This document shows positions 12,613 through 12,762 of a DNA stretch of 12,762 bases, piece by piece. The stretch is taken from the NCBI GenBank assembly GCA_023392285.1, contig JAEVZK010000047.1, positions 1 to 12,762 on the forward strand, read 5' to 3'. The notes below the pieces were generated by a model that had not been told where the DNA came from, ran no database searches, and saw nothing but the letters and a program-made list of their open reading frames with translations. The position numbers and the translations under genes were made by a program. The stretch's first letter is position 1, and every line of letters begins with the position of its first letter. The DNA is from Armatimonadota bacterium (lineage in GTDB: Bacteria; Armatimonadota; Fimbriimonadia; Fimbriimonadales; Fimbriimonadaceae).

Positions 12613-12688
12613 CCAGGGAGGGTAGGTTCATTACCGAACCCGCCGGTCAGACGTGTTGCGGGTTAGCTAAAACCCACAACCTCCCTGG
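12613..12688. ncRNA. Candidate structured RNA element with an outer stem and two inner hairpins
   Basis: A perfect 9-bp outer repeat CCAGGGAGG (12613-12621) / CCTCCCTGG (12680-12688) encloses two smaller hairpins: GGTTC/GAACC (12625-12640, six-base loop), and GTTGCGGGTT / AACCCACAAC (12655-12680, one mismatch, six-base loop, sharing its last base with the outer stem). The nested layout is a three-way junction on either strand. It does not match a riboswitch or small RNA that I recognise. On the plus strand it would be in the leader of a gene beyond the window; on the minus strand it follows an AGGAGGTG and a 13-codon ORF (12667-12708) and ends at the 12574-12600 hairpin. Confidence 0.4.
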
Positions 12689-12762
12689 TGCTTACGTTCG
12701 CTAATCATACTTTTCTGCACCACCTCCTCTTTCGTAGAGTAACTATCTATACGCGCCGGAGA

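Noticed and set aside
12625..12640. tRNA T-arm (GGTTC...GAACC)
   Set aside because: The loop has six bases and lacks the TTCRA pattern; no acceptor or anticodon stem can be built around it.
12613..12688. Small mobile element bounded by terminal inverted repeats
   Set aside because: There is no target duplication beside the 9-bp repeats, and the inner hairpins fit RNA folding better.

Overview
The window is chromosomal DNA of moderate-to-high GC from a bacterium that makes an outer membrane, since it carries kdsB for LPS Kdo activation. Primary-type sigma factor, enolase, a Bacillus-type dihaem SdhC, FolB and single genes in alternating orientation fit an Armatimonadota (Fimbriimonas-like) organism. 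That placement is an impression from gene content, not a database result. I see no tRNA, rRNA, CRISPR array or insertion sequence. The region is mostly housekeeping with a few accessory genes.

Layout. 1-771 (+): 5'-truncated PD-(D/E)XK nuclease with an Fe-S cysteine set. 768-1847 (-): two-gene operon, FMN-dependent reductase then AhpD-like protein. 1895-2953 (+): short NifS/IscS-type cysteine desulfurase. 2954-3267: promoter and long leader. 3268-4419 (+): RpoD/SigA-like sigma factor with a strong terminator. 4523-5551 (-): RepA-like AAA ATPase with a C-terminal winged helix, behind a palindromic promoter. 5795-6547 (-): endonuclease/exonuclease/phosphatase protein. 6578-6967 (+): folB. 6958-7674 (-): kdsB. 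7743-7997 (+): small BON-like protein. 7994-8185 (-): 63-residue unknown. 8262-9712 (-): ytxH-like gene followed by an AI-2E/PerM-family transporter. 9713-10119: gene-poor stretch with a 21-bp tandem repeat. 10120-10485 (+): four-helix membrane protein. 10482-11783 (-): enolase. 11843-12550 (+): sdhC with a terminator. 12601-12762: unexplained inverted repeats that could form a structured RNA.

The strongest non-gene signal is how genes start. Operon-internal genes and a few others (AhpD-like, ytxH, FMN reductase, sigma) have Shine-Dalgarno sites. At least six others (kdsB, folB, the EEP gene, the BON-like gene, the membrane protein, enolase) have no Shine-Dalgarno but carry a TANNNT -10 box 6-8 nt before the start codon. 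This is the arrangement of leaderless mRNAs. Palindromes lie over or beside several of these start regions. The sigma factor has substitutions at the two region 2.4 positions that read the first base of the -10 box. Tail-to-tail neighbours overlap by 4 or 10 bp at four places, so the genome is tightly packed.
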